Origin: Nocardioidaceae bacterium
Lineage (GTDB): Bacteria > Actinomycetota > Actinomycetes > Propionibacteriales > Nocardioidaceae
Reading direction: 5' to 3'
Length of the DNA: 12,255 bases
Assembly (NCBI GenBank): GCA_013696015.1
Contig: JACCZI010000142.1
Span: 1 to 12,255 of the forward strand
The translations under genes and the position numbers were made by a program. Below, piece after piece: positions 1-6,544 of this stretch. The notes under the pieces are model-generated. The model worked only from the letters and a program-made list of their open reading frames with translations. It was not told the DNA's origin and did no database searches. Positions within the stretch are counted from its first letter, which is position 1; each line of letters opens with the position of its first letter.

Positions 1-237
1 TGCACCGGTGGAGGAGTTGACCGCAGCGATGAAACCCCCGGTGTCGCCGGCGTTGGCACCACCGAGATAAGTCTGGGTGCCGGACGTCACGATCGCGTGC
101 ACCGGTCCGGGGGGAGTCCACTCCACGTGCGACTCGTTGGCGTATGCGGCGGCGGCTGGCGCGGCCATGGCGATTGCTCCGCCAATGCTGAGCATGAGCC
201 CGGTGCACACTGCGGCGGCCCGAGAAAGCAGCTTCAT
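1..237 (-). CDS. Secreted protein, N-terminal part (signal peptide plus probable beta-propeller repeat); runs off the left edge
   Basis: Only the first 79 codons are inside the window, and the frame stays open to base 1. The protein begins with a Sec-type signal: MKLLSRAAAV, a hydrophobic stretch to about residue 25, and a small-residue APAAAA cleavage region at about 26-31. The mature part reads VHAIVTSGTQTYLGGANAG, then GFIAAVNSSTGA. This pattern of VxAI, xxYLGG and AAVxxxTG is typical of repeated blades in actinobacterial secreted beta-propeller or PKD-domain proteins. The ATG at 235-237 is preceded by GAGGGA at a suitable distance, and a good promoter lies at 275-304, so the gene is probably transcribed separately from the sulfotransferase upstream. 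The function is unknown. The propeller assignment rests on one visible repeat. Confidence 0.75.
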   Translation of the reverse strand, partial: MKLLSRAAAVCTGLMLSIGGAIAMAAPAAAAYANESHVEWTPPGPVHAIVTSGTQTYLGGANAGDTGGFIAAVNSSTGA

Positions 238-274
238 CGAATTGTCCCTCGTCGTCTCATTTCCTAATGGCCCC

Positions 275-304
275 AGTCTAGGCGGCGGACCAGAATTCGT
301 CCAA
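275..304 (-). promoter_or_regulatory. Sigma-70-type promoter for the secreted propeller-like protein
   Basis: On the minus strand, TTGGAC (299-304) and TAGACT (275-280) are separated by 18 bases. Both hexamers are close to the housekeeping -35 (TTGACA) and actinobacterial -10 (TANNNT) consensus. The predicted start of transcription is near 268, giving a leader of about 30 nt that contains the GAGGGA ribosome binding site. The -35 element overlaps a short inverted repeat (GGAC and GTCC arms, 8 bases apart) that could be an operator, but this may be chance. Confidence 0.5.
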
Positions 305-317
305 TGTGACCGCGGGC

Positions 318-1217
318 TCAAACGTCCTCGGACCATGTCGACGGCAGCGTTATCCCGATGGCGGACAGCTGGTGCGCCAGCCTGATGTTGTGGGGCCGGT
401 AGAACTCTGCCATCCGTTGCCGTGCCGACGGTGAGATCCGCAGCTCCGGTTGTGAGCGGTTGAACGTGTAGTAGACGCGGCGTAGAACGCGTTTCGCACT
501 GCGGTGGTGGTGAAAGAACGTCTCGCTTCGCTTGTTGATCTCCACCGCCGTCCGCTGTATACGCCGGCTGCGATACTGCTCGGTCTTGTTTTCGACGCCG
601 TAGTCGAAGTCGTCCACCACCGTGCTGTCGATGTCCAGCCACTCGCACAACCCTCGCACCGTCTTGTGCGGATCGGTGACGACATCGTCGAAGAAGAGGA
701 CGCGCAAACGGTCGCCGAACTCGTCGATCCAGTCGTCCAGGTACGTGTCGTAACAGCCACCGCCGAGCCCCCAGAACGGCTGGTGCTCGATGGCCCCGTC
801 GACGCCTGCTCGGTGCAGCTCCTCGCAGCGGTCCAGGTAGGCGTCGAACGTCATGTCCTTCGGGATTCGGGCACGGCTCCGCACGAACCGGAACCAGGAC
901 CAGCAGCGGTCCGCGGGCGATCGCAGGCTGATCACGACATGGGGATCCGGGCACGTCGCCTTGATGCCGCGGGCTAGGGCCGCTCCGCCGTAGAAATATC
1001 CAGGCGTGGCCTCGACGGCAAACCGTTGCTGTCCGCAATGGGCGAAGTGTGCGGCGTACTCCTCGCGAGGTGGCAGCGTCTCGCCGTAGCGGAGGGGGAT
1101 GAAGTAGCGGAGCTCTTTTCGCTCGGAGGAGCAGACGTCAGGATGCTGCGCGAGGTAGTTGAAAAGTGACGTCGTACCGCCCTTGCTCACGCCAGCGATG
1201 ATGAGGTTGGGAAGCAC
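318..1217 (-). CDS. Sulfotransferase, PAPS-dependent (299 aa)
   Basis: Predicted to move a sulfuryl group from PAPS to an acceptor, probably a glycan in this context. The N-terminus carries the 5'-phosphosulfate loop GVSKGGTTS (residues 9-17, with K12 the expected catalytic and PAPS-binding lysine). The 3'-phosphate site RSPADRCWS (R99 to S107) matches the family pattern RxPxxRxxS. Length and layout fit the Golgi-type/heparan-sulfate-like sulfotransferase superfamily, which also occurs in bacteria. The start is a GTG at 1215-1217. It sits immediately upstream of the PAPS loop, so an earlier start is not needed. AGGA lies 7 bases upstream, but the same bases form a -10-like TAGGAT, so the transcript may be leaderless. 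The gene is separated by 83 bases and a hairpin from the operon upstream. The acceptor cannot be read from the sequence. Confidence 0.9.
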   Translation of the reverse strand: MLPNLIIAGVSKGGTTSLFNYLAQHPDVCSSERKELRYFIPLRYGETLPPREEYAAHFAHCGQQRFAVEATPGYFYGGAALARGIKATCPDPHVVISLRSPADRCWSWFRFVRSRARIPKDMTFDAYLDRCEELHRAGVDGAIEHQPFWGLGGGCYDTYLDDWIDEFGDRLRVLFFDDVVTDPHKTVRGLCEWLDIDSTVVDDFDYGVENKTEQYRSRRIQRTAVEINKRSETFFHHHRSAKRVLRRVYYTFNRSQPELRISPSARQRMAEFYRPHNIRLAHQLSAIGITLPSTWSEDV

Positions 1218-1223
1218 GAATGG

Positions 1224-1229
1224 ATCCTA
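1224..1229 (-). promoter_or_regulatory. Candidate -10 box of a leaderless promoter for the 318-1217 sulfotransferase
   Basis: The minus strand reads TAGGAT, then six bases, then the GTG start codon. TAGGAT fits the actinobacterial TANNNT -10 element, and six to seven bases is the usual distance to the transcription start, which would put the first transcribed base at the start codon. No convincing -35 is seen: TTGGGC is present but 22 bases upstream. The alternative reading is that the AGGA inside this hexamer is the ribosome binding site. Confidence 0.4.
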
Positions 1230-1268
1230 CGTTTGTGGACCACATCCGGCTGCCCAACGGAACTAAAC

Positions 1269-1283
1269 CTCGGTGAAACCGAG
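1269..1283 (-). terminator. Hairpin downstream of the minus-strand glycan operon
   Basis: A perfect 6-bp stem (CTCGGT and ACCGAG) with a 3-base loop begins 18 bases after the TAG stop of the sulfotransferase ending at 1301. On the minus strand it is followed by GGTTTAGTT, a modest T-rich stretch. This is consistent with a weak intrinsic terminator or 3'-end stabiliser separating the five-gene arm from the next sulfotransferase gene. The stem is short, so termination is only probable. Confidence 0.4.
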
Positions 1284-1300
1284 ACGATTCCTCCGGACTA

Positions 1301-2374
1301 CTACTGCCTGCCACGAATCAGGTTCACAGCGTCACGAATATCCCGCCAGGAGCGGCCGTGCTGCACCTTTCGGACGGCGTCTCCGATGCGCACCGCCCGT
1401 CGGGACCGAGTCCGAGCCAGCGCCTGCTCGACCCGCGACAGCCGGTCCGCAAGCTCCTCAGGACTTGCGTCTATGGCCAGCGTCGGCGGCCGTCGGTCGA
1501 AGTCGACGCGGTCGGCCCACAGCGCGCGGCGTGCCCCCAAGTCGTCGCCCGTCGGCAGCCACCGGCGCTCGGAGGGGGAGGGGAGGAGCGGCTCCCGGGA
1601 GGAGTCCGTGACGTCATAGCCGAAAAAGGCAGGCAGTGCGCCCAACCGGCGTAACGCTCGACGGTCCTCGTCCGACGCACTTCGAGCCCACCGGTCGGCT
1701 CGGGCTGCATCGATCGCGTCCCGGGTGCTGGTGCTGCCATCAGCGGCACGGCGGGCACCTTTGTCCCGCTGCACCTTGTGGTGCTGGAGCACCGCGTCCG
1801 ACCAGGGCTCGCCCAGCCATCCGATAAGCTCGCGCAGCACGGGCTCGTCCTCATGCACCAGCTCCTCGTAGCGGCAGGCGACGAAACGGGGGCCGAGCTC
1901 GGTCCCCGCACGAAGCATGTCGAGGTTCGTGGCCTCCCAGTACGGCAGGGCGTCGCTGAACGTGTAGTTGAAGTTCTTCTGCAACGACGCGGCTACGGCA
2001 CCGGGATGGCGGACGATTCCGACGAACACAGCGTCAGGGAACACCTCGGCCATCGCCGGCATGTGGGAGGTGTGGAAAGGCGTCTTCTCACCCCAACGTG
2101 GCTTTCCCTGCGCCGACGCATAACGCTCGAACATGCCGGCATAGAAATCCCGGAGCCGAGCGTTCAGCTCGTCCTCGGTCCACTCGATACGTCGATACCA
2201 CTCGGCGCCGTATCGCCAGTTGGGGATCACCCTCGTCGCCATGAGTGCCGCCATAAAGCCTGTCTCGGCGCCGATGGCGATGTTCGGATGGCTGTCCAGG
2301 ATCAGCCGCAGCATGGTGGATCCCGATCGCATCGACCCCACCACGAAGATCGGACCACGACGAGTTTCCATCAT
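1301..2374 (-). CDS. Sulfotransferase family protein (357 aa)
   Basis: A second PAPS-dependent sulfotransferase, from a different subgroup than its neighbour (Sulfotransferase_3-like). The 5'-phosphosulfate loop is VGSMRSGSTML (residues 12-22), with R16 where lysine stands in other members. The motif WGEKTPFH (94-101) is typical of this subgroup. The 3'-phosphate site is RHPGAVAAS (R122 to S130). The C-terminal third is Arg-rich and probably partly extended. The ATG at 2372-2374 overlaps the TGA of the deacetylase gene by four bases (ATGA) and has no clear Shine-Dalgarno sequence, which points to translational coupling. A second ATG follows directly, so residue 2 is an alternative start. Overlap with a polysaccharide deacetylase suggests a carbohydrate acceptor, possibly an amine exposed by deacetylation; that is inference. 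Confidence 0.88.
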   Translation of the reverse strand: MMETRRGPIFVVGSMRSGSTMLRLILDSHPNIAIGAETGFMAALMATRVIPNWRYGAEWYRRIEWTEDELNARLRDFYAGMFERYASAQGKPRWGEKTPFHTSHMPAMAEVFPDAVFVGIVRHPGAVAASLQKNFNYTFSDALPYWEATNLDMLRAGTELGPRFVACRYEELVHEDEPVLRELIGWLGEPWSDAVLQHHKVQRDKGARRAADGSTSTRDAIDAARADRWARSASDEDRRALRRLGALPAFFGYDVTDSSREPLLPSPSERRWLPTGDDLGARRALWADRVDFDRRPPTLAIDASPEELADRLSRVEQALARTRSRRAVRIGDAVRKVQHGRSWRDIRDAVNLIRGRQ

Positions 2375-3147
2375 GAGGGGAGTTGTCTCGCGCCAGAGGG
2401 CTTCACCGCGCCACGAATCTGGCGGACCAGACGGCGCGCGCTGCCGTTTCGGGCCCGAAGGTACGACCGCGACGACTTGACCCGAAGGCTGGCGACGCCG
2501 TTTCCCCGGTAGATCCCGACCCGCGGGACGGCGTACCTGCCGACCGGCTCAGGACCCTCGGGCAGCGCCAACGCGTGGGTATAGCCGGCCCGGGCGGCGG
2601 CTTCCCGTACCCCCTCGTCGTGCAGACCCCGCGGATAGGCCAGCAGCGGAACGGATCTGCCCAACACGTCCTCCAAGAGCTCGCGGCTCCGCCGCAGGTC
2701 GCCGGTGCAAGCCTCCTGATCGAGCTCGGGGAGGTCGTGATGCGCCCAGCTGTGCGACTGGAAGTCCACGCCGGCCGACTGCATCTCGAGCACCTGCTCG
2801 ATGCTGAGCGTCCGCAACGGCCAGGGCGGTGGCGTCCTCACCCAGTCGACGGCCCTGCCCTCGGGCGTCAGGGTCTGAGCCACCAGGAAGACGGTGGCCG
2901 GCAGGCGGTGACGTCGCAGGATCGGTAGCGCATGCTCGTGCAGCGCCGCGAAGCCGTCGTCGAGGGTCAGCGCGGCCGTCCCCCGCGGCAGTCGCCCCGA
3001 GCCGTCGAGACAATTCACCGCCTCTCGAAGCGGCAGCACCTGACGACGTCGAGCCAGCCAGGAGCAGTGCCGCTCGAAGGCGTCGGGGTGGACCGCCAGC
3101 GGAGATTCCCACGCCGGCTCGACGGAGTGATAACACAAGATGGTCAT
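2371..3147 (-). CDS. Polysaccharide deacetylase, NodB homology domain (258 aa)
   Basis: A carbohydrate esterase family 4-type enzyme that removes acetyl groups, usually N-acetyl groups of amino sugars, with a divalent metal. Visible motifs are MTILCYHSVE at the N-terminus (the usual YH strand of this subgroup), TLDDGF (61-66, with the catalytic base and metal-ligand aspartates D63 and D64), SHSWAHHDL (131-139, with H132 and H136 as metal ligands) and AYPRG (170-174). No signal peptide or membrane segment is seen, so it probably acts in the cytoplasm, or it is exported by a route not evident here. Both ends overlap neighbours by four bases: its ATG overlaps the stop of the glycosyltransferase, and its TGA overlaps the start of the sulfotransferase. 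Deacetylation followed by sulfation, as in heparan sulfate N-sulfation, is a plausible order of events. Confidence 0.92.
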   Translation of the reverse strand: MTILCYHSVEPAWESPLAVHPDAFERHCSWLARRRQVLPLREAVNCLDGSGRLPRGTAALTLDDGFAALHEHALPILRRHRLPATVFLVAQTLTPEGRAVDWVRTPPPWPLRTLSIEQVLEMQSAGVDFQSHSWAHHDLPELDQEACTGDLRRSRELLEDVLGRSVPLLAYPRGLHDEGVREAAARAGYTHALALPEGPEPVGRYAVPRVGIYRGNGVASLRVKSSRSYLRARNGSARRLVRQIRGAVKPSGARQLPS

Positions 3148-4226
3148 CGCGAGCCCGCCAGCACCTCGTCATAGAGGTCGGCGACAGCACGTGCGGTCGC
3201 GGCGCTGGAGAAGTGTTCGCTGACGCGGGCGCGTCCCGCCGTGCCCATCCGGGCGCGCCGCTCTGGGTCTGCCAGCACCTTCTCGAGGGCAGCCGCCATC
3301 TGCTGGGGGGACCGCACCGGCACGACGTAGCCACTGGCCCCGTCTTCGACCGCGCGGGACACATCACCGACGTCGGTCGCCACGACCGGCAGGCCGTGGG
3401 CCATCGCCTCCATGACCGAGAGCGGCATCGCCTCGTACCAGGACGGCAGGCAGAACACGTCAGCCGCTGCGTATGCATCGGCCATCTGCTCCGGAGGCCT
3501 GCTCCCCAGGAGCACGGCGTTGCCGGCGGCGGCTTCTCTGATCGGCAGCTCGGCCTCGGGTCCCTCGTCGGGTGTACCGCCCACCAGCCACAGCTCGTGC
3601 TCGACCCCGTCACTGCGCAGGATGCGTGACGCCTCGAGCAGGTCCAGCAGACCCTTACGGGCGGTGAGCAGTCCGACGTACAGGATGCGGGGGGGTCGGT
3701 GCGGCTCGCCCCGCGGTAGCTCGTCTGGGATCTCGACGCCGTTGTCGATCAGGCGGACGCGCCGCTCGCCAAGGGCGGCTGCCAGGAGCTGGGCACCGTT
3801 GGTCCAGACTGCGGCCACTCGATGTGCGGGCAGCATCAGCACCTTGAGCAGACTCCGGCGGCGGTGGTGGACCAGCCAGAACTCGATCTCGCTACCGTGC
3901 GCGTGGAGGATCACAGCGCAGCCGCGCAGCCGGCCGGCAACCGCCAGGAGCGAGGCACGCAGCACGGTCACCGTCGGTGCGAGCGCGGAGTGGATGTGGA
4001 CGATGTCGTGTCCTCGTGCCCGTTGCCATACCCGAACGGCGTCCCGCAGCGTGCGTCCGACATTGCCCGCTGACGCCTTGCCCCCTTCGGGAGTGCTCGT
4101 GTGAGCGACGTTGAGGAAGTCGAGCTGGTGCCGGTCCGCCAGCGGTCCGTGGCGGAGGATCTCGAGAAACGTCGGTATCCCGCCGCGGTCGGGTGCGCCC
4201 TTGCCCACGAGCAGTACCTTGCTCAC
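3144..4226 (-). CDS. Glycosyltransferase family 4 (GT-B fold, 360 aa)
   Basis: A retaining glycosyltransferase expected to add a sugar from a nucleotide-sugar donor to a lipid-linked glycan on the cytoplasmic side. Using the GTG at 4224-4226, the N-terminal domain starts VSKVLLVGKGAPDRGGIPTF with the acceptor-side Gly-rich loop, then HIHSAL (77-82) and HAHGSEIEF (from 109). The C-terminal domain has LYVGLLTARKGLLDLL (R190 and K191, contacts to donor phosphates) and the EX7E motif EAMPLSVME (E265 to E273), followed by GLPVVATDVG. The open frame extends 58 codons further upstream, but that stretch lies inside the upstream sulfotransferase gene and does not resemble the family. The GTG gives a four-base GTGA overlap like the other junctions here. 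The sugar specificity is unknown. Confidence 0.9.
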   Translation of the reverse strand: MSKVLLVGKGAPDRGGIPTFLEILRHGPLADRHQLDFLNVAHTSTPEGGKASAGNVGRTLRDAVRVWQRARGHDIVHIHSALAPTVTVLRASLLAVAGRLRGCAVILHAHGSEIEFWLVHHRRRSLLKVLMLPAHRVAAVWTNGAQLLAAALGERRVRLIDNGVEIPDELPRGEPHRPPRILYVGLLTARKGLLDLLEASRILRSDGVEHELWLVGGTPDEGPEAELPIREAAAGNAVLLGSRPPEQMADAYAAADVFCLPSWYEAMPLSVMEAMAHGLPVVATDVGDVSRAVEDGASGYVVPVRSPQQMAAALEKVLADPERRARMGTAGRARVSEHFSSAATARAVADLYDEVLAGSR

Positions 4227-4963
4227 GACTGACTCATCGAGGTGGTGGCCCGGTCGGCATACTGCGCGAAGAGGTCGTCGGCCTGCTGGAGGCGCTGCAG
4301 CGTTCGAGGCCGCTGCATGAGCTTGCGGATCTCGGCCTTGCGTTGCTCTCGGTGCGCGGACGGTCGACCCACATGAGTCTCGATCACCTCTCCTCGACAC
4401 TCCAATCGGTTCATCTCCTCGACCAGCTCGAACGCGGCTGCCTCGTTCTCCTGAGTCGGCCGGTAGGGCGCGAACGATGTGCCGAACCGCTCATTGACCG
4501 TCTCGATCACGCCTCCGAAGTTGGTGACGACATCCTCGAACAGGCCGACGACGAATCCGTCGCGTACGCGCCACGCCGTCCGGTAAAAGTCCAGGTACTC
4601 CAGGAGAGCATCGTCGGGGGTCAACGTCGGCCGCCGTACGAGGTAGGACGAAGCGGCATCGCCCGGGCGCCGGATCAGCACGACGGTGGGAAGACGGAGG
4701 CGAACCGCGCGCAGGATGTGTGGTGCGCCGTGGAGATGCCTGCCCACATGGATATCCGGCCCATTGGAGATGGCGAACGCTGCCACGCTGAACGTGTTGC
4801 CCGAGCGGAGGAACCCGTCGATCACAATCCCGGAGTCCGCCCGGGCCAGTGTGGCCCGTTTGCCGGGGCGGGCGTACATCGCGGCGTCCCACAGGTATGG
4901 CGTGCGCGCCAAGGGCCGGCGAACGTGGTGGCGGACTCGGTCCGCTCCACGCCGCCAGCCCAT
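4223..4963 (-). CDS. Small sulfotransferase-like P-loop protein (246 aa)
   Basis: A third member of the sulfotransferase superfamily, shorter and more divergent. The 5'-phosphosulfate loop is GFLRSGNTFS (50-59, with R53 and T57). The 3'-phosphate region is RRPGDAASSYL (98-108), with R98 and S106 in the expected spacing. The family's EDV-type strand follows at LFEDVVTNFGGVI. The C-terminal 60 residues are charged and helical. The first 28 residues are Arg-rich (GWRRGADRVRHHVRR). The start lacks a clear ribosome binding site, and an internal ATG at residue 29, just before the domain, is an alternative. The gene lies 58 bases downstream of the secreted-protein gene and overlaps the glycosyltransferase gene by four bases, so it is probably co-transcribed with both. 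The acceptor is unknown. Confidence 0.82.
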   Translation of the reverse strand: MGWRRGADRVRHHVRRPLARTPYLWDAAMYARPGKRATLARADSGIVIDGFLRSGNTFSVAAFAISNGPDIHVGRHLHGAPHILRAVRLRLPTVVLIRRPGDAASSYLVRRPTLTPDDALLEYLDFYRTAWRVRDGFVVGLFEDVVTNFGGVIETVNERFGTSFAPYRPTQENEAAAFELVEEMNRLECRGEVIETHVGRPSAHREQRKAEIRKLMQRPRTLQRLQQADDLFAQYADRATTSMSQS

Positions 4964-5021
4964 GGCGTCACGCTACCCGTCGTCCCGTGCCCAGCAGAGC
5001 TGCGGCGCGGTCGCTCAGGAC

Positions 5022-6389
5022 TTACTGCCAGCCTTTCGGCAGCACGACGAAGTCGTTCCAGGTAAGGCCACGTAGCACGTCCCTTGGCATCCGGCCGCCC
5101 CACACGTTGTGGCTGGGGCTCTCTTGCTCGGCCTTGATCCCGGAGCCTGAGCCCGAGTTGTCACCGAGGTAGCAGCCGCGCATCTGCAGTGTCCGAGCCA
5201 CCACCACGCCCTCGGGCGACATTCCTCGTGATGTCACGTCCACGTCAGGAGCGATCGCGAGGCGAAGCCCCTCGGCGCCGAAGCCGTTCTTGCCGGACTC
5301 GGCCCCCACCATCGGGTGGCAGAAGCCGGCAGCACTACTTGTTTCCACCAAGAACATGTGGAGAACGTGCCCGAGGTCTCCGCCCGTCTTGATTGCATAG
5401 TCGACCAGGTCCTTGCGGATGACCATCGCCTCGGGGATGCACCCACGGGAGCGGTAGTTGGTCTTGTTGTCCGACCGCGGGTTGCGCTGGTCGAGCCCGT
5501 TCGACGTGTGTTCGAAGTATCCGGCCACGCCGACCTGGACCGTCCGCGAACCCGCCAACTTGGCCTTGGCGGCCCAGATGGTGCGGCCCGCTGCCCGGTC
5601 GATGATGACCATCGGCGAGTCCGAGGTCCCAGTCAGCGTCGACCCGAACCAGTCCGGCGCAGGGAAGCCCTCGCTGGAGAGCCTCGACACCTGAGACGGG
5701 ATCGCCCCGGTGATCCGCCACCGGGGATCGGTGGAGGTGCCCATCGCGAACGGCATGCCCCACGGGTTGCCGCCGGTGCCGCGGATCGTCGGGTACGCGG
5801 TGCTGCGCTGATCCGGGTGTGACTTCATGAAGCTCCGGAACGCTGCAGTGGCCGCGCTGTCGATCGGTGCGCTGTCGACCCGCGACTTGAAGAACGACGT
5901 CGCGCTGTAGGCCACGAACGGGGCCGCACCGGCCACCTCCCGAGCCTCTGTGCCGAGCACCGACAGATCGATCTGAGCGGTGTCTTGCCTGACGTCGGTG
6001 ATGCGGTTGTTCATCTGAACGGTGATCGTGCCGCTGGTCTTGACCTTGGCTGCGAACACCGAGTAGTTGCGGCCGCCGTCCACCTTGTGCCACTTCAAGC
6101 CGTGTGGGCCGGAGACGAGCATCCGCCGCCGGTAGTCGACGTCCTCGCGGATGCGGAGCCGGGCGACCTCTCCGGGAGCGTAGCTGCGCTTGTCGAGCTG
6201 CATGCTCATGCCCGGTCGAGCAGCAGCGGCGGGTTCTGCGATCCAGATTCCGGCGGCTCCGACGGTGGCAACCGCGAGACTGGATTTCAGCAGATCGCGC
6301 CGACCAGTGTCGATACTGTGGGGTTGCGGCGCTGCGAGGTGCCGGCCACGGACCCGAGAACGAGGTGCTCTATGTGACGGAGCGTACAT
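5022..6389 (-). CDS. Tat-exported secreted protein of unknown function (455 aa)
   Basis: The N-terminus has a twin-arginine signal: TGRRDLLKS (R30 and R31), a hydrophobic core at about 36-50 and an AAAA cleavage area at 54-57. The protein is thus predicted to fold in the cytoplasm and leave by the Tat system. Residues 62-145 look like a beta-sandwich or Ig-like domain (YAPGEVARLRI, GTITVQMNN, IDLSV). Residues 150-455 form a larger conserved-looking domain containing SDSPMVIIDRAAGRTIWAAKA, SRGCIPEAMVI, GLRLAIAPDVDV, MSPEGVVVARTLQ and RGCYLGDNSG. This last block resembles C-terminal regions I recall from other actinobacterial secreted proteins of unknown function, but I cannot name a family. 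There is no in-frame alternative start between the ATG and the signal region. The gene heads the minus-strand glycan arm, so a role in binding, trimming or anchoring the glycan outside the cell is a reasonable guess. Confidence 0.82.
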   Translation of the reverse strand: MYAPSHRAPRSRVRGRHLAAPQPHSIDTGRRDLLKSSLAVATVGAAGIWIAEPAAAARPGMSMQLDKRSYAPGEVARLRIREDVDYRRRMLVSGPHGLKWHKVDGGRNYSVFAAKVKTSGTITVQMNNRITDVRQDTAQIDLSVLGTEAREVAGAAPFVAYSATSFFKSRVDSAPIDSAATAAFRSFMKSHPDQRSTAYPTIRGTGGNPWGMPFAMGTSTDPRWRITGAIPSQVSRLSSEGFPAPDWFGSTLTGTSDSPMVIIDRAAGRTIWAAKAKLAGSRTVQVGVAGYFEHTSNGLDQRNPRSDNKTNYRSRGCIPEAMVIRKDLVDYAIKTGGDLGHVLHMFLVETSSAAGFCHPMVGAESGKNGFGAEGLRLAIAPDVDVTSRGMSPEGVVVARTLQMRGCYLGDNSGSGSGIKAEQESPSHNVWGGRMPRDVLRGLTWNDFVVLPKGWQ

Positions 6390-6401
6390 GAGTGGTCACT
6401 C
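6390..6401. promoter_or_regulatory. Inverted repeat abutting the start codon of the Tat-exported protein gene
   Basis: GAGTG and CACTC arms flank a 2-base centre (GAGTGGTCACTC) directly upstream of the minus-strand ATG. It could be an operator or part of the ribosome binding region. It is short enough to arise by chance. No confident -10/-35 pair for either direction could be picked in the 155-bp divergent region, although promoters for both arms must lie in it or nearby. Confidence 0.25.
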
Positions 6402-6488
6402 TCTGTAGATGACAGTGACTGAAGGTTTGCATGGGACCAATGAGAAGCCAAGTGGTTCGAGAGACATCCCGACCGAACGGACGATGCG

Positions 6489-6530
6489 GGGACTCCCTCA
6501 AAGGGGCTAGTCCCTCAGGGGCCGATCTGG
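6489..6530 (+). promoter_or_regulatory. Structured leader upstream of the GT2 gene
   Basis: This stretch can fold in competing ways. GGGACT (6489-6494) pairs with AGTCCC (6509-6514), and inside it CCCT (6495-6498) pairs with AGGG (6502-6505). A near-repeat of CCCTC...GGGG (6495-6506 and 6512-6521) allows alternative pairing. GGCC arms then flank a 5-base loop just before the GGAGG ribosome binding site (6536-6540). It may be an attenuator or RNA-stability element. No known riboswitch class is recognised. Confidence 0.3.
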
Positions 6531-6544
6531 CCGTTGGAGGTGAC

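Noticed and set aside
2549..3613. 354-codon minus-strand frame overlapping the GT4 and deacetylase genes
   Set aside because: It is an out-of-frame shadow of two motif-bearing genes; its product is Arg/Ser/Pro-rich without domains.
4227..4400. 58-residue extension of the GT4 frame upstream of the GTG
   Set aside because: It lies inside the preceding sulfotransferase gene, does not resemble GT4 N-termini, and would break the overlap pattern seen at neighbouring junctions.
6431..6544. 38-residue extension of the GT2 frame from an ATG with GAAGG before it
   Set aside because: Third codon positions are only about half G/C, the residues do not look like a GT2 N-terminus, and a GGAGG lies directly before the GTG at 6545. 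It remains a possible alternative start.
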